Assembly (NCBI GenBank): GCA_947382875.1
Contig: CANDBG010000018.1
Coordinates: forward strand, 1 to 45,992
From: an uncultured Oscillibacter sp.
GTDB lineage: Bacteria > Bacillota > Clostridia > Oscillospirales > Oscillospiraceae
Length of the DNA stretch: 45,992 bases
Direction of reading: 5' to 3'
Shown here: positions 16,227-23,631 of the stretch, piece after piece
How the letters are laid out: each line of letters starts with the position of its first letter
Numbering within the stretch: position 1 is the first letter of the stretch
Translations under genes and position numbers: made by a program
Notes under the pieces: model-generated
What the model was told of the DNA's origin: nothing
The model's database searches: none
What the model saw: only the letters and a program-made list of their open reading frames with translations

Positions 16227-16291
16227 CGGTCTGGGAGGACGTTTTACAGCGCGCCGCGGCGGAAAAGCTGCGGCACGGTTGGGAGAACCCG

Positions 16292-16344
16292 TATAATCCG
16301 GGCCTCTGTCCCATAAATTGGAGCAGGGGCCTGGCCCCCTCACG
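16292..16344 (+). promoter_or_regulatory. possible leader with alternative hairpins before the flippase gene
   Basis: A TATAAT (16292-16297) without a recognisable -35 is followed by GGCCTCTG (16301-16308) that can pair with CAGGGGCC (16324-16331). The second half can instead fold with the following GCCCC. Together with the overlapping hairpins at 16348-16372 it could form a folding switch; this is a reading of the sequence, not a known class. Confidence 0.3.
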
Positions 16345-16356
16345 GAACGGCGCCAG

Positions 16357-16378
16357 ATGCGCCGCCGCGCATTTTTTT
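16357..16378 (+). terminator. Rho-independent terminator between punA and the flippase gene
   Basis: ATGCGC (16357-16362), loop CGCC, GCGCAT (16367-16372), then a T7 run to 16378. Its left arm overlaps the right arm of another 6-bp GC stem, CGGCGC (16348-16353) with GCGCCG (16359-16364), so the two folds exclude each other. Confidence 0.7.
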
Positions 16379-16401
16379 GAATAATTCGAGGTAAGCTCTC
16401 T

Positions 16402-18027
16402 ATGTCAAGTAAGAAAAAGCAATCCTTCCTGGGCGGAGCCGCCATTCTGGCCTCTGCCGTCGCCGTTGTCAAGGCCATCGGGTTTTTCTACAAAATTCCT
16501 CTGAACAACATCCTGAATACAGAGGGAAAAACGTATTTTGACTCCGCTTATCAGATTTACAGCGTTCTGCTGACCATCTCCACCGCCGGCCTGCCTCTGG
16601 CGCTGTCGAAGCTGGTGTCGGAGGCCCAGGCGCGGGGCCGGGAGAATGAAAAACGAAAATTGTTCTCCACGGCCATCTGGATTTTTCTCATTTTAGGTCT
16701 GGCTGGCTCGGCGTTCATGTTCTTCGGCACGGAAACCATCGCCGGGATGCTCCACAACGAAAGCGCCTATTATGCCATCAAGGCTCTGGCTCCGGCGGTA
16801 TTCTGCGTGTGTCTGCTGGCATGCATGCGGGGCTATACTCAGGGACAGGGGGATATGAAGCCCACGGCCATTTCCCAGGTGCTGGAAGCCCTGTGCAAGC
16901 TGGGCATTGGTCTGCCGCTGGCAGCCTACCTTCTGCGGGTTGGCGGCGGTCTCCTTTACGGTCAGGAGCATGTAGCCGCAGGCGCGATCCTTGGCGTTAC
17001 CATCGGAACGGTCTTGTCCATGCTGTTCCTGTTCTTTTATCTGTTTATCCACCGCAGTCCGTCGGAAACGCTGGACATTCCCGCCAGCCGTGCCATCCTG
17101 ACGGCGCGGATTCTGATCATCGGCATTCCGATCACTCTCAGCAACTGCGCCATGAGCATTCTCTCCTTGGTGGACACCTCCATCGTCCTCGGACGTCTTC
17201 AGAACGCCCTTGGCATGACGGAAGCGGCCGCGTCGGCCTTGAAGGGTCAATACGGTTACGCGGTGGACATGATGAACCTTCCGCCGTCGTTTGTGTTTCC
17301 GGTGACGATGAGCCTGATTCCGATGGCGGCGGCGGCTCTGGCCCGGAAGGACTACCGGGCTACAAACCGCATTGTTTCCTCTGCGTTCCGGCTGATTGCC
17401 ATTCTGGCGCTGCCCTGCGGTATGGGGCTGTCGGTGCTGTCCACGCCGATTATGCGTCTGATTCTCCCCGCCCACCCGGAGGACGCCATTGCCGCTGGCG
17501 CACACCTGAAAATTTTAGGCATTGCCTGTACGTTTATCTGCATCATGAATCTCACGAACGCCATTTTGCAGACCTACGGCAAAGTTCACCTGCCGATTAT
17601 CACCGTCATCATCGGCGGGCTTGTAAAAATCGTCATGAACTATTTTCTGGTGGGAAACCCGGACATCAACATTCACGGCGCGCCAATCTCCACGCTCTGC
17701 TGTTACATGACCATCGCGATTCTGAACCTGTACTTTGTCCATCGGTACTCCCCCAAACCGCCCCGCTATCTCCGCCTGTTCTTCCGTCCCGCCCTGGCGA
17801 CCCTGCTGATGGGCGGCGCGGCCTGGTCCGTCTGCGGGCTGGCGGGCAAGCTCCTGGAGAACGGGCATTCCGCCTATGGCGCCAACGCTGTCGCGACGCT
17901 GCTGGGGATTCTGGCTGGTGTGGCGGTGTACGCCGTGCTGGTGGCTGCTCTGCGGATTTTGCGGGCCGATGACCTGAAAACCCTCCCTCACGGGGAAAAA
18001 TTGGCAAGACTTCTCCATCTGAAATAG
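16402..18027 (+). CDS. MOP-superfamily polysaccharide/lipid flippase (YabM/SpoVB-like)
   Basis: 541 residues with about 14 hydrophobic segments, as in the MurJ/SpoVB/YtgP group that moves lipid-linked wall or spore-cortex precursors across the membrane. The N-terminus (FLGGAAILASAVAVVKAIGFFYKIPL) and the MRGYTQGQGDM and SPIMRLILP-like segments are typical of the SpoVB subgroup. Position immediately before mazG matches yabM in the Bacillus spoVT-yabM-yabN-yabO-yabP-yabQ-divIC-yabR cluster, so YabM is the best comparison. The start has GAGGTAAGC upstream. A terminator lies 24 bases before the start codon, so read-through or a promoter inside the gap must drive it. Confidence 0.9.
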   Translation: MSSKKKQSFLGGAAILASAVAVVKAIGFFYKIPLNNILNTEGKTYFDSAYQIYSVLLTISTAGLPLALSKLVSEAQARGRENEKRKLFSTAIWIFLILGLAGSAFMFFGTETIAGMLHNESAYYAIKALAPAVFCVCLLACMRGYTQGQGDMKPTAISQVLEALCKLGIGLPLAAYLLRVGGGLLYGQEHVAAGAILGVTIGTVLSMLFLFFYLFIHRSPSETLDIPASRAILTARILIIGIPITLSNCAMSILSLVDTSIVLGRLQNALGMTEAAASALKGQYGYAVDMMNLPPSFVFPVTMSLIPMAAAALARKDYRATNRIVSSAFRLIAILALPCGMGLSVLSTPIMRLILPAHPEDAIAAGAHLKILGIACTFICIMNLTNAILQTYGKVHLPIITVIIGGLVKIVMNYFLVGNPDINIHGAPISTLCCYMTIAILNLYFVHRYSPKPPRYLRLFFRPALATLLMGGAAWSVCGLAGKLLENGHSAYGANAVATLLGILAGVAVYAVLVAALRILRADDLKTLPHGEKLARLLHLK

Positions 18028-18055
18028 AAAAATTCGTGTTTTTTTGATTTTTTCT

Positions 18056-18082
18056 TTGAAATTTCTTGCAAAGGCTGATAAT
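18056..18082 (+). promoter_or_regulatory. weak promoter-like element before mazG
   Basis: TTGAAA (18056-18061) and TGATAAT (hexamer 18077-18082) with only a 15-base spacer, in an AT-rich gap. The predicted start of transcription falls on the mazG start codon, so it may be fortuitous or drive a near-leaderless mRNA. Confidence 0.3.
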
Positions 18083-18084
18083 GT

Positions 18085-18885
18085 ATGGTAGATTTTCAAT
18101 GTAAGAGCCGCTATGGCTGGGAGGACTTCCTGGAAATCATGCGGCTGCTGCGCGCACCGGGCGGCTGTCCCTGGGACGCGGAACAAACACACGCTTCCAT
18201 CCGCCGGAACTTTTTGGAGGAAACCTGCGAGGCTCTGGACGCCCTGGACCGGGATGACCCGGAAGCCATGTGCGAGGAGCTGGGGGATGTTTTGATGCAG
18301 GCGGCGTTTCACGCCCAGATCGAAACCGAACGGGGCCGCTTCACCATGGCCGACGTGGTGGACGGCGTTTCCAAAAAACTGGTGTACCGGCACCCGCACG
18401 TATTTGGCGACGTGCAGGTTGCGGACAGCGCGGAGGTGCTGACCAACTGGGACGCGCTCAAGCGTAAAGAGAAAGGCCAGACCTCCGCCGCCGACGCCAT
18501 TGAGGCTGTGCCTCACACCCTGCCGGCCCTCTGGCGGGCGGAGAAAACCGCTCACAAGGCCGCGAAAGCGGGGTTTCGCTGGGACAGCGTTCTCGGTGCG
18601 CTGGGCAAACTGGAAGAGGAAGTCCGGGAGCTGCGGGAGGCCGTGGAGGCCGGAGGCCCTGCGGACGTCCCCCATGGCGTCCGGGAGGAGCTGGGCGATT
18701 TGCTGTTCATTGCGGCAAGCCTCGCCTGGATGAACGATGTGGACCCGGAGGAGGCCCTTCACCTTGCCTGTGACAAATTCTGCGAACGCTTCCGCCGGGT
18801 GGAGGCCCAGGGGCCTCTGGACGGCTGTACCGAAGCCGAGCTTGTGGCCCGCTGGAAGGCCGCCAAACATGAAAATCCGTCTTAA
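18085..18885 (+). CDS. mazG: nucleoside triphosphate pyrophosphohydrolase MazG (YabN-like)
   Basis: 266 residues with two tandem MazG domains. It hydrolyses NTPs to NMP and pyrophosphate, cleaning the nucleotide pool. Seen: GGCPWD at 26-31, the EExxE...ExxD helices (FLEETCEA...CEELGDVL) in domain one, and KLEEEVRELREA...REELGDLLF in domain two. The ribosome site (AAAGG, 9 bases) is weaker than usual here. Unlike Bacillus YabN there is no N-terminal tetrapyrrole-methylase domain, so this is the plain MazG form at the same locus. Confidence 0.95.
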   Translation: MVDFQCKSRYGWEDFLEIMRLLRAPGGCPWDAEQTHASIRRNFLEETCEALDALDRDDPEAMCEELGDVLMQAAFHAQIETERGRFTMADVVDGVSKKLVYRHPHVFGDVQVADSAEVLTNWDALKRKEKGQTSAADAIEAVPHTLPALWRAEKTAHKAAKAGFRWDSVLGALGKLEEEVRELREAVEAGGPADVPHGVREELGDLLFIAASLAWMNDVDPEEALHLACDKFCERFRRVEAQGPLDGCTEAELVARWKAAKHENPS

Positions 18886-18944
18886 CGCGCTCTGCGTTTA
18901 GAATAGAATCCAAAAACCAAAGATTTTACGGAGGAAACCTTATT

Positions 18945-19220
18945 ATGAACAAAGCTGAATTGATCAACGCCGTCGCTGCCAGCGCCGAAGTGTCCAAGAA
19001 GGACGCCGAGGCCGTCATCACCGCCACTCTGGACGCCATCGTCGACGCCCTGAAAGAAGGCGAAAAAGTCCAGCTGGTGGGCTTTGGTTCCTTTGAGGTC
19101 AAGAAGCGCGCCGCACGCATCGGACGCAACCCCAAGACCAAGGAGCCCATCGACATTCCCGCATCCACTGTGCCTGTGTTCAAGGCCGGCAAGGTGCTGA
19201 AGGAAGTCGTCTCCGGCTGA
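18945..19220 (+). CDS. hup: HU-family DNA-binding protein
   Basis: 91 residues. HU dimers bend and compact DNA without strong sequence preference. The N-terminal MNKAELINAVA helix, the GFGSFEVKKRAAR core and the arm segment GRNPKTKEPIDIPAS are all standard, ending in AGKVLKEVV. A GGAGG site lies 9 bases before the ATG. A poor -10-like TAGAAT is present in the 59-base gap upstream. Insertion of hup between mazG and rqcP is the usual clostridial version of the Bacillus yabN-yabO order. Confidence 0.97.
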   Translation: MNKAELINAVAASAEVSKKDAEAVITATLDAIVDALKEGEKVQLVGFGSFEVKKRAARIGRNPKTKEPIDIPASTVPVFKAGKVLKEVVSG

Positions 19221-19224
19221 ACAA

Positions 19225-19470
19225 ATGCGGCTGGACAAGTATCTCAAAGTATCCCGTCTGGTGAAACGGCGGACCGTCGCCAATACCGCCTGTGACAATG
19301 GTCTTGTTCAGGTGAACGGCCGTCCGGCCCGGGCCTCCTATGAGGTCCGGGTCGGGGACCGGATTGCCATGCAGCTCGGTCCCCGGACGGTTACGGTGGA
19401 AGTCGTCTCCGTACAGGAACCGCTCCGCCAGGGCGACGGCGCGGCGCTGTACAAAGAAGTAAAGCCGTAG
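19225..19470 (+). CDS. rqcP: RNA-binding S4 domain protein RqcP (YabO)
   Basis: 81 residues, essentially one S4 domain (RLDKYLKVSRLVKRRTVA...GLVQVNGRPARASYEVRVGD). RqcP works with RqcH in ribosome-associated quality control, stabilising peptidyl-tRNA on the 50S subunit while C-terminal alanine tails are added. It starts 4 bases after the hup stop, so it depends on translation of hup. Followed by yabP, as in Bacillus. Confidence 0.93.
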   Translation: MRLDKYLKVSRLVKRRTVANTACDNGLVQVNGRPARASYEVRVGDRIAMQLGPRTVTVEVVSVQEPLRQGDGAALYKEVKP

Positions 19471-19520
19471 GCATATTCCCGTTCCTCCCGCCATATTCTG
19501 TGGACAGGGAGGGAGAGAGC

Positions 19521-19799
19521 ATGAACGATTATAGCGCATCCCCGGCCCCCCACCGCTTGGAGCTGGAGGGCCGGGAACGGCTGACGGTTTCCGGCGTGGA
19601 GGATGTGGAACGCTTCGATGAAGAGGGGATTATCATGTCCACCTCTGTCGGGACGCTGGTCATCACAGGTGAAGACCTGCATATCGGAAAACTGTCCCTG
19701 GACGGAGGAGAACTGCACGTAGACGGGCGGATCGACTCGGTGACGTATGAGGACCAGTCCCCCAGCCGGGGCGGCTTCCTGAGCCGCCTGTTTGGCTGA
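19521..19799 (+). CDS. yabP: sporulation protein YabP
   Basis: 92 residues from the ATG at 19521 (GGGAGGGAGAG upstream; a GTG 7 codons earlier is less likely). It has the YabP-family beta-rich core HRLELEGRERLTVSGVEDVERFDE..I.MSTSVGTLVITGEDLHI, shared with YqfC. In Bacillus YabP is expressed in the mother cell and needed for spore-envelope assembly. Its presence with yabQ supports a sporulation-competent lineage. Next gene starts one base after its stop. Confidence 0.93.
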   Translation: MNDYSASPAPHRLELEGRERLTVSGVEDVERFDEEGIIMSTSVGTLVITGEDLHIGKLSLDGGELHVDGRIDSVTYEDQSPSRGGFLSRLFG

Positions 19800-19800
19800 G

Positions 19801-20445
19801 ATGGGGGCGGAGAGCGTCCGGCAGCTCTGGGTGTTCGGACAGTCCATTCTGCTGGGCCTGTGCGCCGGGGTGCTGTATGACCTCCTGCGTCCGTTCCGGC
19901 TCCGTGCGCCCCGCTTCACGGGGTTCCTGGACGCCTTTTACTGCGTCGCCGCAGGCGGAGGAACGTTTCTTTTTCTTCTGCGGCGGGCGGAAGGGCAATT
20001 ACGGGGCTTTACGGCGCTTGGAGCGGTAGGCGGCGCGGTCTTGTACTTCTGCGCCTTTGCACCGCTGCTGCGGCCCCTGTGGGCTTTCTGGGCGGATACG
20101 CTGGCGCTGCTGGCACATCTGCTGGCCCTGCCTCTGGCGTGGCTGCGGCGGGTCGGAAAAAAATTATGCCGCCGTGGGAAAAATCTCTTTTATTTTTGGC
20201 GCAAATGCGTTACAATTCAAGACAGGGGGCATTTCCCCCGCAAAGGAGGAGGGCGTCGGAGTGGCAAAGGGAAAAAAGCCAGCGCAAAAAAAGCTCTGCG
20301 CCGGCCTGCTGAGCAAAGTCCTGATCGTAACGCTTCTGGCCGCCGCCGCGCTTCAGCTGTTCCAGCTCCACGAACAGCTCGACGCCGCGCAGGCCAGCCG
20401 GGACGCGCTGGAAGCGCAGGTGGAGGCCACACGGCAGAAGAATGA
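19801..20445 (+). CDS. yabQ: spore cortex biosynthesis protein YabQ
   Basis: 214 residues from the ATG at 19801, one base after the yabP stop. About four membrane segments in residues 8-115, starting with QLWVFGQSILLGLCAGVLYDLLR, which matches the YabQ family (mother-cell membrane protein needed for the cortex). Beyond ~residue 125 the chain is very basic and low-complexity. The last ~61 codons overlap divIC in another frame, an unusually long same-strand overlap, so the tail may be non-conserved drift before the next stop codon. Confidence 0.88.
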   Translation: MGAESVRQLWVFGQSILLGLCAGVLYDLLRPFRLRAPRFTGFLDAFYCVAAGGGTFLFLLRRAEGQLRGFTALGAVGGAVLYFCAFAPLLRPLWAFWADTLALLAHLLALPLAWLRRVGKKLCRRGKNLFYFWRKCVTIQDRGHFPRKGGGRRSGKGKKASAKKALRRPAEQSPDRNASGRRRASAVPAPRTARRRAGQPGRAGSAGGGHTAEE

Positions 20446-20554
20446 CGCCCTCAAGGGTGACATTGCCGAGGGCTGTACGCCGGAAAAAATCCAGGAGATT
20501 GCACGGCGGGAGCTGGGCTGGGTTCTCCCGGGCGAGTACGTATTTGGAAACTGA
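20261..20554 (+). CDS. divIC: septum formation initiator DivIC/FtsB family
   Basis: 97 residues from a GTG at 20261 with AAGGAGG 11 bases upstream. Basic N-terminus, one membrane helix (about 17-35), then a heptad coiled coil (LDAAQASRDALEAQVEATRQK) and the conserved end PEKIQEIARRELGWVLPGEYVF. DivIC bridges FtsL and DivIB in the divisome. A GGGGG...CCCCC hairpin (20224-20238) precedes its ribosome site. The start overlaps the tail of yabQ. Confidence 0.92.
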   Translation: MAKGKKPAQKKLCAGLLSKVLIVTLLAAAALQLFQLHEQLDAAQASRDALEAQVEATRQKNDALKGDIAEGCTPEKIQEIARRELGWVLPGEYVFGN

Positions 20555-20564
20555 ATCGGGAATC

Positions 20565-20611
20565 TGCGCCGCAGGGCGCTTGCCGTTCGGGCGGGAAGGC
20601 CCGGCGGCGCA
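20565..20611 (+). other. structured RNA element between divIC and yabR
   Basis: TGCGCCGC (20565-20572) pairs perfectly with GCGGCGCA (20604-20611). Inside, CGGGC (20588-20592) pairs with GCCCG (20599-20603) and stacks directly on the outer stem, with a smaller GGC/GCC hairpin alongside. There is no T-run. It may be a processing or attenuation element in the operon mRNA. Confidence 0.4.
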
Positions 20612-20640
20612 AATTAGCGGAAGGAGAAACACAAAATAAT

Positions 20641-21105
20641 ATGGCGCTTCAGGTTGGGAGTATTCTGGAAGGAAAAGTAAGCAGCATTACCAATTTCGGC
20701 GCGTTTGTCGCGCTGGAGGGCGGCGGGTCCGGGCTGGTACATATCTCGGAGATCGCCAACACCTACGTAAACGATGTACACGACTTTTTGGAGGTAGGGC
20801 AGACGGTCAAAGTCCTGGTCCTGTCGGCGGAGAACGGGAAAGTAAATCTTTCCATCAAGAAGACCCTTCCGCCGCCGGAACGCCGCGGACCGCGTCCGGC
20901 CAGACCGGCGGCTCCACGGACATCCGCCCTGCCGCGGACGGCCTCTGCACCGCCCCGCGGGGTACACGCACGGCCTCCCGCGCCGTCGGGGGACCCGGAC
21001 TTTGAGGACAAGCTGAAACACTTCCTCTCCTCCTCTGAAGGCAAGATGGCCGATCTGAACCGGGGCATGGATGGCCGCCGGGGCGGAGGCCGCCGTCGGA
21101 AATAA
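20641..21105 (+). CDS. yabR: S1 RNA-binding domain protein (YabR-like)
   Basis: 154 residues. The first ~75 residues are one S1 domain (VGSILEGKVSSITNFGAFVALEGG...GLVHISEIA...VGQTVKVLVL...KVNLSIK), as in YabR/polynucleotide-phosphorylase-type RNA-binding proteins. The remainder is proline/arginine-rich, followed by DPDFEDKLKHFLSSSE and a GRRGGGRRRK tail, typical of clostridial YabR. Function is not settled; the position directly after divIC is conserved from Bacillus. AAGGAG lies about 14 bases upstream, a little long. Confidence 0.9.
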   Translation: MALQVGSILEGKVSSITNFGAFVALEGGGSGLVHISEIANTYVNDVHDFLEVGQTVKVLVLSAENGKVNLSIKKTLPPPERRGPRPARPAAPRTSALPRTASAPPRGVHARPPAPSGDPDFEDKLKHFLSSSEGKMADLNRGMDGRRGGGRRRK

Positions 21106-21119
21106 TGTTTCAACCGCTG

Positions 21120-21150
21120 GGGACCGTCCGTCAAGGGCGGTCCCTTCCGT
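21120..21150 (+). terminator. terminator after yabR
   Basis: GGGACCGTCC (21120-21129), loop GTCAA, GGGCGGTCCC (21135-21144), one G-U pair, then TTCCGTTT. The T-run is interrupted. It ends the yabM-yabR cluster. Confidence 0.7.
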
Positions 21151-21179
21151 TTCGGGTACAGGCGCGGAATAAAAAAGGA

Positions 21180-21280
21180 GCCGCACCGGCAAAAAGAATG
21201 CCGGGCGGCCCAAGCGGGTGGGATATTGGAAAGCTTCCTATTTCATAGTACCATGTTTTTCCGGTGTTGTAAATAGGAAG
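21180..21280. other. intergenic hairpins and 10-bp inverted repeat
   Basis: GCCG-CA-CCGGC (21180-21190) pairs with GCCGG-G-CGGC (21200-21209). Further on, CTTCCTATTT (21234-21243) and AAATAGGAAG (21271-21280) form a perfect inverted repeat around 27 bases, followed by TTTTG. No credible open frame with a ribosome site lies here. It could be a small RNA or remnant element; no family recognised. Confidence 0.35.
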
Positions 21281-21357
21281 TTTTGTCAATTTATGGCGAA
21301 TTGGCTATTTTGCCGGAATCAGGGGAACATCTTGCGTCCGCCGGGAATGGCAGACAC

Positions 21358-21389
21358 AAAAGGCCGCGGAAAAATTTCCACGGCCTTTT
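21358..21389. terminator. terminator of the HAD/divIVA/sepF transcript
   Basis: AAAAGGCCGCGGAAA (21358-21372) pairs with TTTCCACGGCCTTTT (21375-21389) with one mismatch, just beyond the stop of the minus-strand HAD gene. Works in either direction. Confidence 0.8.
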
Positions 21390-21398
21390 TACAGTCCT

Positions 21399-22277
21399 TC
21401 AAAACAGCGCCTCCTGGTCCGCCAGAACATCCTCGCCAATCCGGCGGAGCTGCCGGGCGTTTTCCTCCCAGAGCCGGTCAGCAATGGCCATCTTGCGCAC
21501 AATGTTCTTTACCGTCAGGTCCAGGGCGGAACCCTCCCGGTAATCGGCGGGAAAGACAAAATCCACCCGGCCTTTTGCCAGCAGGTCCTCTACACCCGCC
21601 TGATTGCTCGCCTGATAGACCGCTATCGCCTGTCCCCCGTAAGCCCGCATCATTTTCATGCAGGGCACGTCGGAAAGGCCGTCGCCAAGATAGAGCATAT
21701 TCGGAAAGGGAACCCGTTTGCTGTCGTCGGGCATGGAATCGTTCAGGGTTTTGTCGTCTGAGACATCCAGAACCCCTTTGTTAATCCGGTAGACGAACTG
21801 CGTTTTTGCCGTGAAGTTCACCGCCAGCTTCGGCCAGACCGGCCGGCCGGCTTCGTCATAGAAAAATTCACTTGCATAGATCTCCCGGAATTCCCCGCTG
21901 ATGCAGGAACCCTCGATGATCTCCCGCAGGCCGGAGGAAATGATGTAGTGTTCCACCTCCACGCCCTGTTCCGCGCCGAAAGCGTTAATCCGTGCAAACC
22001 ACTCCTCCACACCGGGAAAGAAGACGATTCCCCGGCCCTTTTCCACCAGGTCTTCCCGTGTAAATGGCAGCGACTTCCGCTCCGCTTCCCGCAGCATGGT
22101 GTACATGTACGCAAGCACGCCGTCAACGCGGTTCCGGCGGCCAAAGCCGTTGGCTACCGCCCAGAACTCCGCCGGAGTCATACCCAGGCTGGGGATGAAT
22201 GCGTAATCCTGCATATCCGTTGTGCAGAGAGTTTTATCAAAATCATACAAAAATGCAATAATTGGACACTGTTTCAT
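21399..22277 (-). CDS. HAD-superfamily phosphatase (phosphoserine-phosphatase-like)
   Basis: 292 residues from the ATG at 22277 (AAAGGGG upstream; an ATG 8 codons earlier leaves no room for the site). HAD motif I is DFDKTL near residue 12-17, motif II IISSG, and motif III/IV LGDGLSD, so the catalytic Asp residues are intact. The large insert between motifs I and II makes a helical cap of class C1. Substrate unknown; related clostridial proteins are simply called haloacid dehalogenase-like hydrolases. Last gene of the minus-strand cluster, followed by a terminator. Confidence 0.88.
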   Translation of the reverse strand: MKQCPIIAFLYDFDKTLCTTDMQDYAFIPSLGMTPAEFWAVANGFGRRNRVDGVLAYMYTMLREAERKSLPFTREDLVEKGRGIVFFPGVEEWFARINAFGAEQGVEVEHYIISSGLREIIEGSCISGEFREIYASEFFYDEAGRPVWPKLAVNFTAKTQFVYRINKGVLDVSDDKTLNDSMPDDSKRVPFPNMLYLGDGLSDVPCMKMMRAYGGQAIAVYQASNQAGVEDLLAKGRVDFVFPADYREGSALDLTVKNIVRKMAIADRLWEENARQLRRIGEDVLADQEALF

Positions 22278-22309
22278 CCACAATTGCCCCTTTCGCGGCA
22301 AAGCGGGGT

Positions 22310-23086
22310 TCAGCCCGCTCCTCCGCTGTAATTGCGGCCAAACTTCAGCTCTTTGATGTTAATGCGGCGGGTGGGTTCCTCGTCCGCCGGAGGCGGCGCC
22401 GGCGCTGGCGTCGAAGGAAGCGCGGCTTCCGCAGGCTTTTTCTCCTCCAAGGGTTCCGGAGGCCGGTTCCGGCTGCTCTCAGGAATTTCCGGCGCGGATT
22501 CCTCCGCCTTTGCCGGGACCGGGGGCGTTTCGGTCATCTCCTGGGGCTGAGGCTGCGGCTCCTCGGCCGTCAGAACGGCGTTCACCTGCTCCTGAATTTC
22601 CGCAGAGGCAGCGGCTGTTTCCGTTTCGTCCTCAACAGCAAGCTCCGGCAGATGTTCCAGGAACTGAAGCTCCCGGGTGCAAAGTTCCCGGCTGGCGATG
22701 ATAAACTGCTGCAATTCCTGCTTTCCGCGGTGGAGACGTTCCTCCCAGGCGGCGGAGTCCCGGCGGTAAGCGTCCATTTGCTCCTGGGTCGCCGCCTTGG
22801 CCTGGGCAAGAATTTCGTCCCGCTTTTCCTCCGCCTCCCGAACAATGTTGTCCGCCATACGCTGGGCGGTCAGCAGCGTCGCGCGCATGGAGTCCTCAGT
22901 GGCGCGGTACTCTTCCACCTTCTCCACCAGAACCTTCATCTTAGCCTTGAGGGTTGCATTTTCCTTATAAAGCGTCGTATAGTCGTCGGTCAGCTCGTCG
23001 AGAAACTCGTCGACCATCGTCATGTTGTAGCCTCCCATTACCGCCTTGGTAAAGGCGTGGCTGGAGACCTCCTGTGGTGTGAGCAT
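22310..23086 (-). CDS. divIVA: DivIVA domain-containing protein
   Basis: 258 residues. The N-terminal membrane-curvature module is present (LTPQEVSSHAFTKAVMGGYNMTMVDEFLDEL), followed by coiled coil to about residue 150, then an acidic, proline-rich linker and a conserved-looking end (RRINIKELKFGRNY). DivIVA marks negatively curved membrane at septa and poles and recruits division and cell-wall factors. GGGAGGAA precedes the ATG. It follows sepF by 39 bases, the standard Gram-positive linkage. The proline-rich linker is longer than in Bacillus DivIVA (164 residues). Confidence 0.93.
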   Translation of the reverse strand: MLTPQEVSSHAFTKAVMGGYNMTMVDEFLDELTDDYTTLYKENATLKAKMKVLVEKVEEYRATEDSMRATLLTAQRMADNIVREAEEKRDEILAQAKAATQEQMDAYRRDSAAWEERLHRGKQELQQFIIASRELCTRELQFLEHLPELAVEDETETAAASAEIQEQVNAVLTAEEPQPQPQEMTETPPVPAKAEESAPEIPESSRNRPPEPLEEKKPAEAALPSTPAPAPPPADEEPTRRINIKELKFGRNYSGGAG

Positions 23087-23125
23087 ATGCCAGGTTCCTC
23101 CCGTTGATCAGATTGCCGCCTGGTA

Positions 23126-23569
23126 TCAGAAGTACAGGCCGCTGGGTTCCAGGTTTTCCAGCTCGTCGATCAAATCGCCCTCAATATCCACATGGTAGGG
23201 GGTGATAATGTACGTATTGGCGGCGACTTTCTTGATCTTGCCTTCCCCGGCGTAAGCCACGCCGGAGAGAAAATCGATCAGGCGGCGGGCAATGTCCTTG
23301 TTGGTGGATTCCAGGTTGAGGACAACCGTGCGTTTATCCTTCAGCTGGTCGGCAATTTCGGAGGCGTTTTCAAACCGTTCCGGCTTCACCAGGATCACCT
23401 TCAGTTGGGTTGTGGCATGAATATTCACCACCTTGCTGCGGCGCTCATCCATCTTTACGCGGCGGTCCTCAAAGGGATCCCGGCGAGGCTCCTCCTCAAA
23501 ATCCTCATACTCCTCATCCTCATCATCATAAGGACGCAGCACTTTCTTAAACTCATCAATCAAACTCAT
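23126..23569 (-). CDS. sepF: cell division protein SepF
   Basis: 147 residues. Short amphipathic N-terminal membrane anchor (MSLIDEFKKVL), acidic linker, then the SepF core (KVILVKPERFENASEIADQLKDKRTVVLNLE...RRLIDFLSG). SepF tethers FtsZ to the membrane and forms rings at the septum. GGGAGGT lies upstream of the ATG. Preceded by yggS and the HlyD-like gene and followed by divIVA. Confidence 0.97.
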   Translation of the reverse strand: MSLIDEFKKVLRPYDDEDEEYEDFEEEPRRDPFEDRRVKMDERRSKVVNIHATTQLKVILVKPERFENASEIADQLKDKRTVVLNLESTNKDIARRLIDFLSGVAYAGEGKIKKVAANTYIITPYHVDIEGDLIDELENLEPSGLYF

Positions 23570-23631
23570 GACCTACCTCCCGGCTTTCCTCATTCCAAAG
23601 CGGAACAGAATAAAATGGTAACTTCGCGGAA

